Source: Xestospongia muta (lineage: Eukaryota; Porifera; Demospongiae; Haplosclerida; Petrosiidae). Taken from it: a DNA stretch of 64,000 nucleotides. The stretch is from contig OY848918.1 in NCBI GenBank assembly GCA_963693285.1, positions 11,063,592 through 11,127,591 of the forward strand, in the 5' to 3' direction. Under the pieces are notes generated by a model. The model ran no database searches and was not told where the DNA came from. It worked only from the letters and a program-made list of their open reading frames with translations. Both the position numbers and the translations under genes were made by a program. This document shows, piece after piece, positions 11,413 to 22,190 of this stretch (position 1 is its first letter; each line of letters opens with the position of its first letter).

Positions 11413-11620
11413 GTCCATCCATCCATCCGTCCGTCCATCCATTCATTCGTCCATCCATTCATCTGTCCATCTATCCATCCATCCATCCGTCCGTCCGTCC
11501 GTCCGTCCATCCGTCCGTCTGTCCGTTCGTCCGTCCGTCCATCTGTCCATCCGTCAATCCATCCATCCATCCATCAATCCATCCATCCATCTATGAATCC
11601 ATCCATTGATTCATCTAGGT
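11413..11620. repeat. ATCC/GTCC array
   Basis: Short imperfect ATCC array with many GTCC variants, between flank C and KNTC1 copy D. It corresponds in position to 5692-6005. Confidence 0.95.
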
Positions 11621-11674
11621 ATCCATCTATTTGTTCATCTGTCCATTAATTAATCTTACTATTTATCTATTCAG

Positions 11675-12406
11675 AGTTCCAAAGTATTAGGAGGTACACA
11701 GTCTTGTATATGAGCAATTCAAGTTTTGTTTTCTATTGCTTCTATTGAGTAGATTGAAAGAGTCAGTGAGACATCAGTTACTAACATCAAGTAATGTCTA
11801 CTTGTATTGACTCTATTAACACTAATGTATTGATAGATCTGTATTTATTAGCACTGCCATTTTTAAGTTTCACGTCCCTCTCTATAGGGAGTATGTACAA
11901 GTTATTCTCTTTGTCTCTGAACTGGAAGGACTCCATATTAAAACAACAGTTAGTGCTTTCCAATCATGTAACAAGGAAGGACTCCTCAGGACTCTTTGGA
12001 AAAGTCACTCACATGAACCACGAGTAAGAACTCGATGACCCCTGTAATTAGTACAATAATTAAACAGTTGACAATAGTTTGTTTATTTGCAAAGTTCTTT
12101 TTAGGCAATGAGACTAATATGTGAACTATGTCTACAATATGATAGACACGATACTACTCTTTGGAGCAAACTCCTTGAGCAACTTATCAACATGAACATG
12201 GTATGTGAGAACTTAATCTATGTAATTGATATTCTTCTCAATAGATTCCCTACTTGCGATATCTATTGAAGTCATTAGTACAGTTGCCTTTGATATGGAA
12301 GGTAAGATAAATTATTGAGACAATATTGAGTATTTCTTGTATTTATTGTAGATTCAGAATATTGTTCCTGTTTGGTATAAAACTTTGATAACTCCATTGA
12401 AAGAAG
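11675..12406 (+). pseudogene. KNTC1: KNTC1/ROD exons E1-E4, copy D
   Basis: E1 11888-12023, E2 12105-12200, E3 12245-12301, E4 12352-12406, all open and in phase. It is the only copy with an undamaged E1-E2-E3-E4 run (EYVQVILFVSELEGL…, AMRLICELCLQYD, IPYLRYLLKSL, IQNIVPVWYKTLITPL). It stops where intron 4 becomes ATCC repeat, as in copy B, so E5-E8 are missing and it is a partial gene copy. Confidence 0.85.
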
Positions 12407-12461
12407 GTATTGATTTAATATTGATTTTGTTTGATCAGTTTTGTCATTTAATGATATGAAC

Positions 12462-13443
12462 AGATGGATGGATGGATGGATGGATGGATGGATGGATGGA
12501 TTGATATCCATCCATTCATTCATTTGTCCATCTATCTATCTGTCTATTCGTCCATCCATCCATCCAACTATTTATTTATCTATCTCTCTATCCATCCATC
12601 CATCCATTCTTCCGTCCATCTGTCCGTCCGTCCATCCATTCATCCATCTATCTCTCTATCCATCCATCCATCCATCCATCTATCTCTCCATCCATCCATC
12701 CATCCATCCATCCATTCATCCATCCATCCATTTATCCATCCATTAATCCATCCATCCATCCATTCATCTATCCATCCATCCATCCATCCATCCATCCATC
12801 TATCTCTCCATCCATCCATCCATCCATCCATCCATCTATCTCTTCATCCATCCATCCATCCATCCATCAATCCATCCATCCATCCATCCATCCATCCAAC
12901 TATCTATCTATCTATCACTTTATCCATCCATCCATTCATCCATATTTTCATGTATCTCTTCATCCATCCACCTATCCATCCACCATCTATCTCTCCATCC
13001 ATCAATCCATCCAACTATCTATCTATTTATCTCTCCATCCATCCATTTTTTAATCCATCCATCCATCAACCCATCAATCCATTCATCAATCCATCCACCC
13101 ATCTATCAATCCATGCTGCATCTATACATCCATCCATCCATCCATCGATTCATCCATCCATCCATCCATCCATTCATCAATTCATCCATCCATCCATCCA
13201 TCTATCTCTCCATCCATCCATCCATCCATCCATCTATCTCTTCATCCATTCATTCATCCATCCATCCATCCATCAATCCATCCATCCATCCATCCATCCA
13301 ACTATCTATTTATCTATCACTTTATCCATCCATTCATCCATCCATCCATCCATCCATCCATTCATCTATCTCTCCATCCATCCATCCATCCATCCATCCA
13401 TCCATCTATCTCTCCATCCATTAATCCATCCAACTATCTATCT
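12462..13443. repeat. ATCC array at end of the KNTC1 array
   Basis: About 1 kb of ATCC units led by eight or nine GGAT units and the GATATC switch. It ends abruptly at 13443, where the spacer block of the receptor array begins. Confidence 0.95.
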
Positions 13444-14041
13444 AGGGTATTCGCTACTCATTTAAATCATTAAAATAATAATTTCATTGAACTATGGTTG
13501 CATTCTAATCCAGTGCTATTATTATATAGGTTTGATGTAATTGCTATCCAAACTATCTTGTTTACATTCTTTGTATTGGACTGAAATTACTCATCCCTAC
13601 ATTTACTTAATATTTTAGAAAATATTTTTATTTACTTTACTTATAAATATGTGTATATATATATATATATAATGTTATATATAGTCTAGCTACTTTTAGA
13701 CTTAGTCCTGCATAATTGCATTCATATTGAAATAGGAAGTTATTGAACTTCCAATGTTTCTACAATAGATATCAAAAGCAACATGGTATCATTGCATCAA
13801 GGAAGGTCAGGCTTGCCCCACAATACCCTGCATTTAGCCTAGTAATAAAATACAAGGCAAAGTTTATCAAAAGACACCAACTACACTGACTAGTGTCCAA
13901 CGAAGTCAGGTCCAGCATACTTTACTGTGTATTAAACTGACTTTGCATGAGTTGTACATATATATACTAAGAATAAAGATTTGTTCATCTAAATGTATAC
14001 ATCCTTACACAGTTATTATTCTTTGATTTAAATGCCTCTTG

Positions 14042-14113
14042 TTCACTTTCTACCAGTGAATACTATGGCAATTAGTATGGCATTTGCCACAATGTTCAGT
14101 GGTAGGAAGTGAA
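14042..14113. repeat. 72-nt hairpin repeat
   Basis: Starts TTCACTTtCTACCAGTGAA and ends with its near reverse complement TTCAGTGGTAGGAAGTGAA. An inner GGCAA/TTGCC stem and short loop lie between. Eight copies in the window. Confidence 0.85.
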
Positions 14114-14744
14114 TGTCAGTCATTATAGTGTATGGTATAGGACAAGATGCTGCAAATTAGTAATGTCATGCTATTTAAATATACTGAACAAAATTTGTGT
14201 AGTTAATTGTGAGGAGTGCATACATTAAAAATACATATTTCAAACACAAATCTTACTAGTTAGTGAAATTAGTAGATCTCAACAGACAAACCATATAAGG
14301 TATATAAATATACATTGTATATATAGTGTTCATTGTTATAGAACTATACATTATCTGTGTGTTCTAAAATATGTATTAAGTGATAATAAAGATGTGTTAT
14401 CAGAATTAATTATTTATAGAGTTCATGTTTATATTACCTGCATGATGTAAACAACTTATGTATCCATAGCAACATATATAATCATAATAAACACACCCAC
14501 CAGCCAGACAATGATATCTATCACACTGTACTATTAGATTGACTAAATGTCCTAAATATGTTAGGAATGAAAGCAAGATAATAGAGATATGGTATATACA
14601 ATTGTATCATCACTACATAATAGCATAGATGGCAAAAAATTAGGTACTCATCTAAATCATTAAAATAATATTATTAAATAATGTATGACATAAGACAAGA
14701 CACTGCAAAGTAATAACATCACTCTTTGTTCTAAATGTCTCTTG

Positions 14745-14816
14745 TTTACTTCCTACCAGTGAATACTATGGCAATTAGTATGGTATTTGCCACAATGTTC
14801 AGTGGTAGGAAGTGAA
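14745..14816. repeat. 72-nt hairpin repeat
   Basis: Second copy, with TTTACTT at the left arm. Confidence 0.8.
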
Positions 14817-15126
14817 TGTCACTCATTATAATGTATGGATAGACCAAGACACTGCAAAATAATAATAACACTCTATTTAAATATGAAATTAGTTGTTAAA
14901 ATGTCGTATTAATTTCCACAGTGACAATGATATCAATCTCTTGTTGATAAAGAGATTAACATGCAGCTGCAATGAATGTAACAATAATTAATGTATTGAC
15001 TTCTAATTCTGTTCATTTGGATTTAACACTATCATCAATAGTTTTATAATTAACACTCAAGAAATCACTTATAGTTATCATGTATAGTATACTGGTATAA
15101 GATATCAAATTATACATTAAACACAA

Positions 15127-15132
15127 TTTAAT
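15127..15132 (-). terminator. Candidate ATTAAA poly(A) signal
   Basis: TTTAAT on + is ATTAAA on the coding strand, about 145 bases after the stop of the gene at 15275. The word and its surroundings are kept behind most family members (for example near 18907, 23291, 34113, 45251, 54800). Function is inferred. Confidence 0.4.
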
Positions 15133-15274
15133 AACTAATAAAAGCTAAATACTTAAATTGTCTTTGTTATTGCAAACAAAATACATACTACATGTACATG
15201 ACAAACTTTTTAAAAGATACAAAAGCAATAAAGTAAAGTTCACAAACTACAGTGACTGAATTAAATGTATTTGG

Positions 15275-17788
15275 TTAAACTTCATTTTCATCATTGACAT
15301 TACTGATGCTACTCTCTTGTGTAATACTAACTATTGAATGTAGTGGTATTGCATTACTAGACCCAGGAATTACTTGACTATCTGGACCAGCCTCAAATAT
15401 GTTAATTTCAGCTGACCTTGCACTATCATAAGTATTATTTTCTTTAGGTTGTGAGACAGTTAAGTCATATGGTACATATTTTACATGATGTTCATCATAG
15501 TTGTCTGGATGTTCCATACGATCAGCATTCCAGTTATCATCATCAACTAGTATCAATTCTATATCTTCATGTTCTTCATTATTAGGTGTATTATGTTTTC
15601 TGTTAACTTTACAACTTTGGCAGCACATCCAAATTTTTTTAATTGTCCAGTAAACTATTACTCCAAAAATTATTAGTGAAGGTAACAAGTTGATATTGTA
15701 ACTATATCCAATGACAGTAACAATAGCTAAAAGAAGCATAACTAAAAAATCAAAGAAATTGTAAATATTTCTTTTATATGGACGGAATACTGCAAGTGTA
15801 CCACCAAATGCAGAAAACACTATGAGTTGAAATATTTCAATAATAAATGCATTACCTGTGTCTTTAGGAATAAAGTATAAACATAAAACAATGACCCTTA
15901 AGAAAAGATAAAATCCAGCAAAATACCGAAAATCACGTGTGTTATCAGAGGCATCTTTATAGGGTCCAGTGAACATGTCACCTAATGATATCAGTATATC
16001 CTTCCTTAGATGTAAACAGCTCAATAATTTGTGGAATAGTTTAAATGGATAAAGTTGTATGTAGAGCATTGGTAAGAATATAATGAACGCTAACACAATG
16101 ATAGCAAAGATACCAGCAAAACTATGAGGCCAACCAAAGTACTCTAATGTTCCATCATAGAATACTATGTCATTATCATTTTTGTAATGCCATGTTGTAG
16201 GATATAATAGTTGAAGAGACGTAACAGCAAACTGAGTGAAACATAACAGATATATTGAGGCTATAGAATGAATCAAGCAAGGTTCAATGTTAGTCATACG
16301 CCAGAAACGTGCTAATAGACGATGAAGAGGTCTAGTGATAGTGACTACACACCTAAATCCTTTATCATACATTGTAATCCAGGTATAGATCAAGAGTAGA
16401 AGGACCAGTGGATAGGTTGGTATGATATAGCAGAATGATATAGCTTGTAATAATGTCATATTTGATGATATACACAATGGCTTTAAAAAAAACATTAGAA
16501 AATTCAAGTTAAACAAATTGCCAGGTATAACATGAAGATTTGGATAAGGTAGCGAGCAATTTGTATCATAATTATGCATATCATATGCAAGGTCTACTTC
16601 AAACATAATATTAAGATTTAGATTTGGATATACTATACTAATCATTTGAAAATAGAAAACAAGACCAATCATAAAACCATTGGTCAATTGTATGTTGAAG
16701 ACTATTATAATAAACACAACTACTGTTACTGGTAAGAGTTGTATTAAGATAAATGTAATCCAACCTAGTAATGGACGCTGGTCACATTGAACACATCTAC
16801 TGAGCTGGTTAATAGGAACTCCATGACCAGGAGCACATGCTCCTTTTCTACTATCTGTACAGCAATTATAACAAGGAGGTACACATGGTGTTTTAGGCTT
16901 TAGCATCACTGACATGTTGGACTGAAGTGTTTCTATTATCGGCCATTGTGTTTGAATCGAAAGCTTAATTTCACTGAAATTTGTTACATCATGAGATGTA
17001 AAATTATAATAGAGAGTTATCCAATGAGAATAACAATTATAGTATGTTATAGCTGTACATTGTTGGTACACATTACTATCAAAAGATGCTGGACCAGATA
17101 TAATGCAAGCTTGTAAATCATACCTCCACTTATAACTCACATTACTACAGTCATAGACTGAAGCACTTACATAAAACGATTCTCCAGAGTAAATTCCATA
17201 ACTAGTCTTTCTTATCATTAAGTATGGACACTCTAATGTCTCATTAAAATCAATACTATTGCCATACTCATTAGAACTATACTGATTGAGTCCAGTACTA
17301 TTACCAGACTTTATGACTACATCAGCTAACTGAATGTTGTAACACATTGATATATACACTGCTGACACTTGGAAGTCAAACTCCCTATTAGGATTGATTT
17401 GAATATCACCACAACTATCAAGAACCAAAGACTTGAGGGTAATGTTTGTAGATGATAGAAATAACATTCCACTGTGTGAACTACACTTTATAGTTACTGT
17501 CTTACCTCCATCTTTAGTAGTAAGACCTATAATAGCAATATTAGACTTGTCTATCACCTTACTGGTGTTATCCAATATATAGGTACCAGGATACAGGTAG
17601 ATGACAGTGGAGTTGTGTTGTAGTCCTTGTAAAGCTAAATTGAGAGTAATGCAAGATGTCTGCTCTCTTCCAGTCCAACAAGAGGTAGTGTTCGCACCAA
17701 ATGATGAATTGATATAGATCTTATACTGCCAGTTAGCAGCAAATGTAAATGAAGCAAGAAGTAAGACAAGGAGAGGTCTCAGCAACAT
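15275..17788 (-). CDS. Beta-helix multi-pass membrane receptor-like protein, long form (gene 1)
   Basis: Intronless, 837 residues from the first ATG; the open frame continues upstream to a TTG but has no earlier ATG. Order: signal peptide 1-18; a right-handed beta-helix-like domain about 25-165, opening with the NTTSCW…TLNLAL…IYLYPGTY pattern of pectin-lyase-like repeats; a second ectodomain about 175-300 (LECPYL, ASVYDC, LQACIISGPASF); a Cys-rich juxtamembrane piece (CYNCCTDSRKGAC, GVPINQLSRC); about nine hydrophobic segments to about 735; a cytoplasmic tail with HPDNYDEHHVKYVPYDL and C-terminus NDENEV. Many N-X-S/T sites lie in the ectodomain. I do not recognise a named family. Topology suggests a plasma-membrane receptor or channel-like protein with nine passes, not a standard 7TM GPCR. 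It is the only complete long form in the window. Confidence 0.8.
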   Translation of the reverse strand: MLLRPLLVLLLASFTFAANWQYKIYINSSFGANTTSCWTGREQTSCITLNLALQGLQHNSTVIYLYPGTYILDNTSKVIDKSNIAIIGLTTKDGGKTVTIKCSSHSGMLFLSSTNITLKSLVLDSCGDIQINPNREFDFQVSAVYISMCYNIQLADVVIKSGNSTGLNQYSSNEYGNSIDFNETLECPYLMIRKTSYGIYSGESFYVSASVYDCSNVSYKWRYDLQACIISGPASFDSNVYQQCTAITYYNCYSHWITLYYNFTSHDVTNFSEIKLSIQTQWPIIETLQSNMSVMLKPKTPCVPPCYNCCTDSRKGACAPGHGVPINQLSRCVQCDQRPLLGWITFILIQLLPVTVVVFIIIVFNIQLTNGFMIGLVFYFQMISIVYPNLNLNIMFEVDLAYDMHNYDTNCSLPYPNLHVIPGNLFNLNFLMFFLKPLCISSNMTLLQAISFCYIIPTYPLVLLLLIYTWITMYDKGFRCVVTITRPLHRLLARFWRMTNIEPCLIHSIASIYLLCFTQFAVTSLQLLYPTTWHYKNDNDIVFYDGTLEYFGWPHSFAGIFAIIVLAFIIFLPMLYIQLYPFKLFHKLLSCLHLRKDILISLGDMFTGPYKDASDNTRDFRYFAGFYLFLRVIVLCLYFIPKDTGNAFIIEIFQLIVFSAFGGTLAVFRPYKRNIYNFFDFLVMLLLAIVTVIGYSYNINLLPSLIIFGVIVYWTIKKIWMCCQSCKVNRKHNTPNNEEHEDIELILVDDDNWNADRMEHPDNYDEHHVKYVPYDLTVSQPKENNTYDSARSAEINIFEAGPDSQVIPGSSNAIPLHSIVSITQESSISNVNDENEV

Positions 17789-19056
17789 GTCCAATTTTCT
17801 CAAAGGACATATGAAGATGAATAACAGACAGAATACAGAGTACAAACTATGCTATTTTACCGATTACTATAGTAACATTTTACTATGTATATATAATAAT
17901 CATTACGTGGTTATACAAGTTGCAATTGCAAAGTTATTTTAATTGAAAAAGTAAGCATAATACTGTTTTCATTACTAATGTACTACTGTTTATGTAGCTA
18001 CATAACCATCAATTTCATAATACATTAGTAATCAAAATACTATATTTATATTTTAAATATGCAACCTCTATAATGTACTGGTATAAGATATCAAGTTATA
18101 TTTTATGGTCACTTAAGTTTCACACATGACTACACTTCTAATATAATTTAGAAGGATAATGATGTAATGACAAACTTCTATATACTGTTTTATGTTCATG
18201 ATTTTTGTTTTATTGTTAAACATTTTGATAGCTAGTTACTATATAATTGACAGTTTATATCGATTAACAAATCATTTCTAAAGAAGGGACATATGTGTGG
18301 TAGTATGGCTGTTTTATTATAACTTTCACAATGACAGCACTTACACAAAGTCCCAATATCCATAAAAATTTTAACTAATGAGATATTAAACAGAATCATT
18401 TATAGCTCTAACAATTAACTACATGACAGCCAAGTGTCAGTAAGTATGAAACAGTGTGATGTTTATTACTTTCTCAGTGCCTTGGATTGGTTAAGTGTGA
18501 TATCAGAATTAACAATTTATAGAGTTCATGCTGACATTACCCTCCATGATATAAATAACTTGTGTATCCATAGCAACATTATAAAAATAATAAACACACC
18601 CACACTATAAAAATTAATATATCATTTTAACAAGTAATTTGTACCTAGTACCTGGTTAGGTACAAATTAGTTGTTAAAATAACATACTAACTTTTACAAT
18701 GACAATCATATTAATCTCTTATTGCTGAAGAGATTATCATAATTATAGCTGGAATATGAATGTAACAATAACTGATGTATTGACTTCTAATTCTGTTCAT
18801 TTGGATTTAACACTCTTCAATAGTTTTTTAAATAACACTCAAGAAATCACTAATAGTTATCATGTATAGTATACTGGTATAAAATATCAAATTATACATT
18901 AAACACAATTTAATAACTAATAAAAGCTAAACACTTTAATTAACTTTGTTATTGTAAACAAAATACATACTACATGTACATGACAAACTTGTCAAAAGAT
19001 ACAAAAGCAATAAAGTAAAGTTCATAAACTACAATGACTGAATTAAATGTATTTGA
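17789..19056. other. Spacer between genes 1 and 2
   Basis: The first 120 bases upstream of gene 1 (including a TATATATA run near 17888) are shared with the long-form copies at 29512 and 53660. 17905-18080 is a foldback-element remnant lacking its outer ends. 18603-18701 is a small foldback element. The rest is repeated AT-rich spacer; no gene seen. Confidence 0.7.
18603..18701. repeat. Small foldback element (CACTATAAAAATT family)
   Basis: Ends CACTATAAAAATTAA and ACTTTTACAATG are inverted. The centre is TACAAATTA-type palindrome around ACCTGGTTAGGT. Related copies are at 30349, 54504 and 58736; a longer one is at 57329. Confidence 0.7.
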
Positions 19057-21015
19057 TTAAACTTTATCTTCGTCATCACTTTCTGACAGTGGATTAGTTT
19101 CAATGTTGATAATTTCAGCTGATCTTGCATTACCAAAAGTAGCATGTACATTGTTTTCTTCAGGTTGTGAGACAGTTAAGTCATATGGTACATATTTTAC
19201 ATGATGTTCATCATAGTTGTCTGGATGTTTTGTACGATCAGCATCCCAGTTATCATCATCAACTAGTATCAATTCTATATCTTCATGTTCTTCATTATTA
19301 GATGTATTGTGTTTTCTGTTAGCTTTATAACTTTGGCAGCATATCCTAATTTTTTTAATTGTCCAGTATGGAATGTATCCAAAAACAATTACTCCAAAAA
19401 TAATTAGTAGATATAACCAGTTTATAATGTAAACATATCCATAATTATATTTATCTAAACTGGCGACTGTATCACTACTTAATGATGCTAAGAAAAGCAT
19501 AAATATTAAATCAAAGAAATTGTGAATATTTCGTTTATATGGCCGGAATATCATGATTGTACCTCCAAATGTAGCAAACAATGCAATTTGAAAGAAAAGA
19601 ATATCACTTGCATTTCTTAGTGCTAAGTATAAACATAAAACAAGGATCCTTAAGAAAAGATAAAATCCAGCAAAATAGCGATAATCACGTGTGTTCTTAG
19701 AACCATCTTTATAGGGTCCAGTGAATATGTCACCCAATGATATCAGTATTTCCTTCCTTAGATGTAAACAGCTCAGTAATTTGTGGAATAGTTTTAATGG
19801 ATAAAGTTGTATGTAGAGCATTGGTAAGAATATAATGAACACTAACACAATGATAGCAAAGATACCAGCAAAACTATGAGGCCAACCAAAGTATTTAACT
19901 TGTGCCTCTGTGTAATACTGGTTTGTAGGATGTAATAGTTGAAGAGAAGTAGCAGCAAACTGAGTGAAACATAACAGATATATTGAAGCCACAGAGTGAA
20001 TCAAGCAAGGCTCAATGTTAGTCTTATGCCAGAAACGTGCTAGTAGACGATGAAGAGGTCTAGTGATAGTGACTACACACCTAAATCCTTTATCATACAT
20101 TTTAATCCAGGTATAGATCAAGAATAGAAGGACCAGTGGATAGGTTGGTATAATATACCAGAATGATATAGCTTGTAATAATGTCATATTTGATGGTATA
20201 CACAATGACTTAACAACAAACATTAGAAAATTCAAGTTAAATATATTGGCAGGTATAACACAAAGATTTTGATATGGTAAGCAGTATTTATTATTATATT
20301 CATAATACATCTCAAAGATAACATTAAGATTTAGATTTGGATACACTATACTAATCATTTGACAGTAGAAGACTAGACCAATCATAAAACCATTGGTCAA
20401 TTGTATATTGAAGACTATTATTATCAACACAACTGCTGTTACTGGTAATAGTTGTATTAAAATAAACATCACCAAACCTACCCATTGATCCTTATCACAT
20501 TTAGCACATATATTGAGTTGGTTAATAGGAACTCCATAGCCAGAACCACATGCTTCAATTCTACTATCTGTGCATAAAGACTTCAGTATCACTGATATGT
20601 TAGATTGAAGTGTTTCTATTGTTGGCCATTGTGTTTGAATCAAAAGTACAACTTCACTAAAATCAGTTACATCATCTGATGTAGTCTTATAATAATAGAG
20701 AGTTATATGATGATGATAATAATTATCATAATGATAATCACATGTTATTGTTTTACATTGTTGGTACACATTACTCTCAAAAGATACTGGACCAGATATA
20801 ATACAAGCCTGTAAATCATTCTTCCACTCATAACTCACATTATAACAATCATAGACTGAAGCACTTACATAAAAAAAATATCCAGAGTAAATCCAATTCC
20901 AGGAGTTACTTATTATTAAGTATGGACACTCCAATGTCTCATCATAATCAATACTATTGCCAGCTGCAAATGTAAGTGAAGCAAAAAGAAAGACAAGAAG
21001 AGACCACAGCATCAT
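19057..21015 (-). CDS. Multi-pass membrane receptor-like protein, short form (gene 2)
   Basis: 652 residues from the ATG at 21015. A TTG-initiated extension (RKLV) was not used. A signal peptide (MMLWSLLVFLFASLTFAA) runs directly into the second ectodomain at NSIDYDETLECPYL, so the beta-helix is absent. Then come VSASVYDC, LQACIISGPVSF, a reduced Cys-rich piece (LCTDSRIEACGSGYGVPINQLN), about nine membrane segments and the conserved intracellular DKGFRCVVTITRPLHRLLARFW and LHLRKEILISLGDIFTGPYKDG. The short tail ends SESDDEDKV. An AGGTCA palindrome lies 211 bases upstream. Probably a cell-surface protein of the same class as gene 1; ligand and function unknown. Confidence 0.8.
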   Translation of the reverse strand: MMLWSLLVFLFASLTFAAGNSIDYDETLECPYLIISNSWNWIYSGYFFYVSASVYDCYNVSYEWKNDLQACIISGPVSFESNVYQQCKTITCDYHYDNYYHHHITLYYYKTTSDDVTDFSEVVLLIQTQWPTIETLQSNISVILKSLCTDSRIEACGSGYGVPINQLNICAKCDKDQWVGLVMFILIQLLPVTAVVLIIIVFNIQLTNGFMIGLVFYCQMISIVYPNLNLNVIFEMYYEYNNKYCLPYQNLCVIPANIFNLNFLMFVVKSLCIPSNMTLLQAISFWYIIPTYPLVLLFLIYTWIKMYDKGFRCVVTITRPLHRLLARFWHKTNIEPCLIHSVASIYLLCFTQFAATSLQLLHPTNQYYTEAQVKYFGWPHSFAGIFAIIVLVFIIFLPMLYIQLYPLKLFHKLLSCLHLRKEILISLGDIFTGPYKDGSKNTRDYRYFAGFYLFLRILVLCLYLALRNASDILFFQIALFATFGGTIMIFRPYKRNIHNFFDLIFMLFLASLSSDTVASLDKYNYGYVYIINWLYLLIIFGVIVFGYIPYWTIKKIRICCQSYKANRKHNTSNNEEHEDIELILVDDDNWDADRTKHPDNYDEHHVKYVPYDLTVSQPEENNVHATFGNARSAEIINIETNPLSESDDEDKV

Positions 21016-21225
21016 GACTAATTTTCTCAAGAGCTATACAAAGAGAACAGGCAGAGTCTAGTGTACAAACTATGTCATTGTAGGAGTAATTTTGTGGTAA
21101 ACAAAGTAAACATTCTCATTATACAAGATTACTATATATAATTATATTGTAATGTATGTATATTATAACTTTATACTATACTACAGTTGTGTATAATACT
21201 ATTCATGTGATGAACATGTGTTCAA

Positions 21226-21245
21226 AGGTCAGTCCATTCTGACCT
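21226..21245 (-). promoter_or_regulatory. AGGTCA-N8-TGACCT palindrome upstream of gene 2
   Basis: Two nuclear-receptor-type half-sites inverted around GTCCATTC, 196 or more bases upstream of the ATG. The same sequence and distance occur at other family members (33435, 36575, 57141). Confidence 0.5.
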
Positions 21246-21707
21246 CATTGGATATGAATCAGTACAAGGACATATGCTATCATTATTTATCATAACCAAT
21301 GAATGTTGAAGTCTGTCTTTTACAAGAATTTAAATTCACTATCTTTTGTTTTCACTATCTATCTGAAGTAAAACAATCAGTTACTAACATAGAACTAAAT
21401 TGTCAAATCATACACTGTAAAAATAGACTGGATATATTTAGCCAATTTTATGATCACTTAGGTTTCACACATGACTACAATTAAAAAAGCATTCTGTCAA
21501 TTAAACAATTAAGGGTATTCCCTACTCATTTAAATCATTAAAATAATAATATCAGTGAATTGTTGTTGCATTCTAATCCTGTGCTATTATTATATAGGTT
21601 TGATGTAATTGCTATTCAAACTATCTTGTTTGCATTCTTTGTATTGAACTGATATTACTCATCCCTACATTTACTTAATATTTTAGAGAATATTTTTATT
21701 TACTTTA

Positions 21708-21708
<1 letters not shown>

Positions 21709-21750
<42 letters not shown>
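21709..21750. repeat. (TA)n microsatellite
   Basis: About 21 TA units, expanded relative to the shorter run near 13655. Confidence 0.95.
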
Positions 21751-21751
<1 letters not shown>

Positions 21752-22118
21752 GTTATTCATAGTCTAGTTACTTTTAGACTTAGTCCTGCATAGATGCATT
21801 CATATTGAAGTAGGAAGTTATTGAACTTCCAATGTTTCTACAATAGATATCAAAAGCAACATGGTATCATTGCATCAAGGAAGGTCAGGCTTGCCCCACA
21901 ATACCCTGCATTTAGCCTAGTAATAAAATACAAGACAAAGTGTATCAAAAACACCAACTACACTGACTAATGTCCAATGAAGTCAGGTCCAGCATACCTT
22001 GCTGTGTATTAAACTGACTTTGTATGAGTTGTATGTATACATACTAAGGATGAAGATTTGTACATCTAAATACATACATTCTTACACAGTTATTATTCTT
22101 TGCTTTAAATGCTCCTTG

Positions 22119-22190
22119 TTCACTTCCTACCAGTGAATACTATGGCAATTAGTATAGCATTTGCCACAACGTTCACTGGTAAGAAGTGAA
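22119..22190. repeat. 72-nt hairpin repeat
   Basis: Third copy; left arm TTCACTTCCTACCAGTGAA. Confidence 0.8.

Larger units (their letters stand above)
1663..13443 (+). repeat. Higher-order tandem duplication, about 6-kb unit
   Basis: Corresponding points are offset by 5.6-6.2 kb: E1 of A and C (1896, 8098), E1 of B and D (6273, 11888), hairpins (4162, 10101). The unit is [KNTC1 3' exons, 3' flank, ATCC, KNTC1 E1-E4, ATCC]. Length differences are explained by repeat-number changes and small deletions. Confidence 0.85.
13444..15126. repeat. Receptor-array spacer block, copy 1
   Basis: No gene is seen. 13444-14660 is closely repeated at 21511-22750, with pieces at 26225-26660 and 49240-49960. 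It contains a short TA run near 13655, two 72-nt hairpins (14042, 14745) and AT-rich DNA. 14890-15126 resembles the sequence downstream of the other family members. Confidence 0.8.

Noticed and set aside
15275..17788. Classical seven-pass GPCR
   Set aside because: About nine hydrophobic segments, no DRY or NPxxY in the right places, and no GPS/GAIN-like site seen.
15275..17788. ITAM in the cytoplasmic tail
   Set aside because: The YVPYDL tyrosines are too close and lack the YxxL/I-x6-8-YxxL/I spacing.
17789..17845. N-terminal extension of gene 1 (and of gene 10) ahead of MLLR
   Set aside because: It starts with TTG and has no in-frame ATG; the signal peptide begins at the ATG used here. The same applies to the RKLV/RTLA extensions of the short forms.
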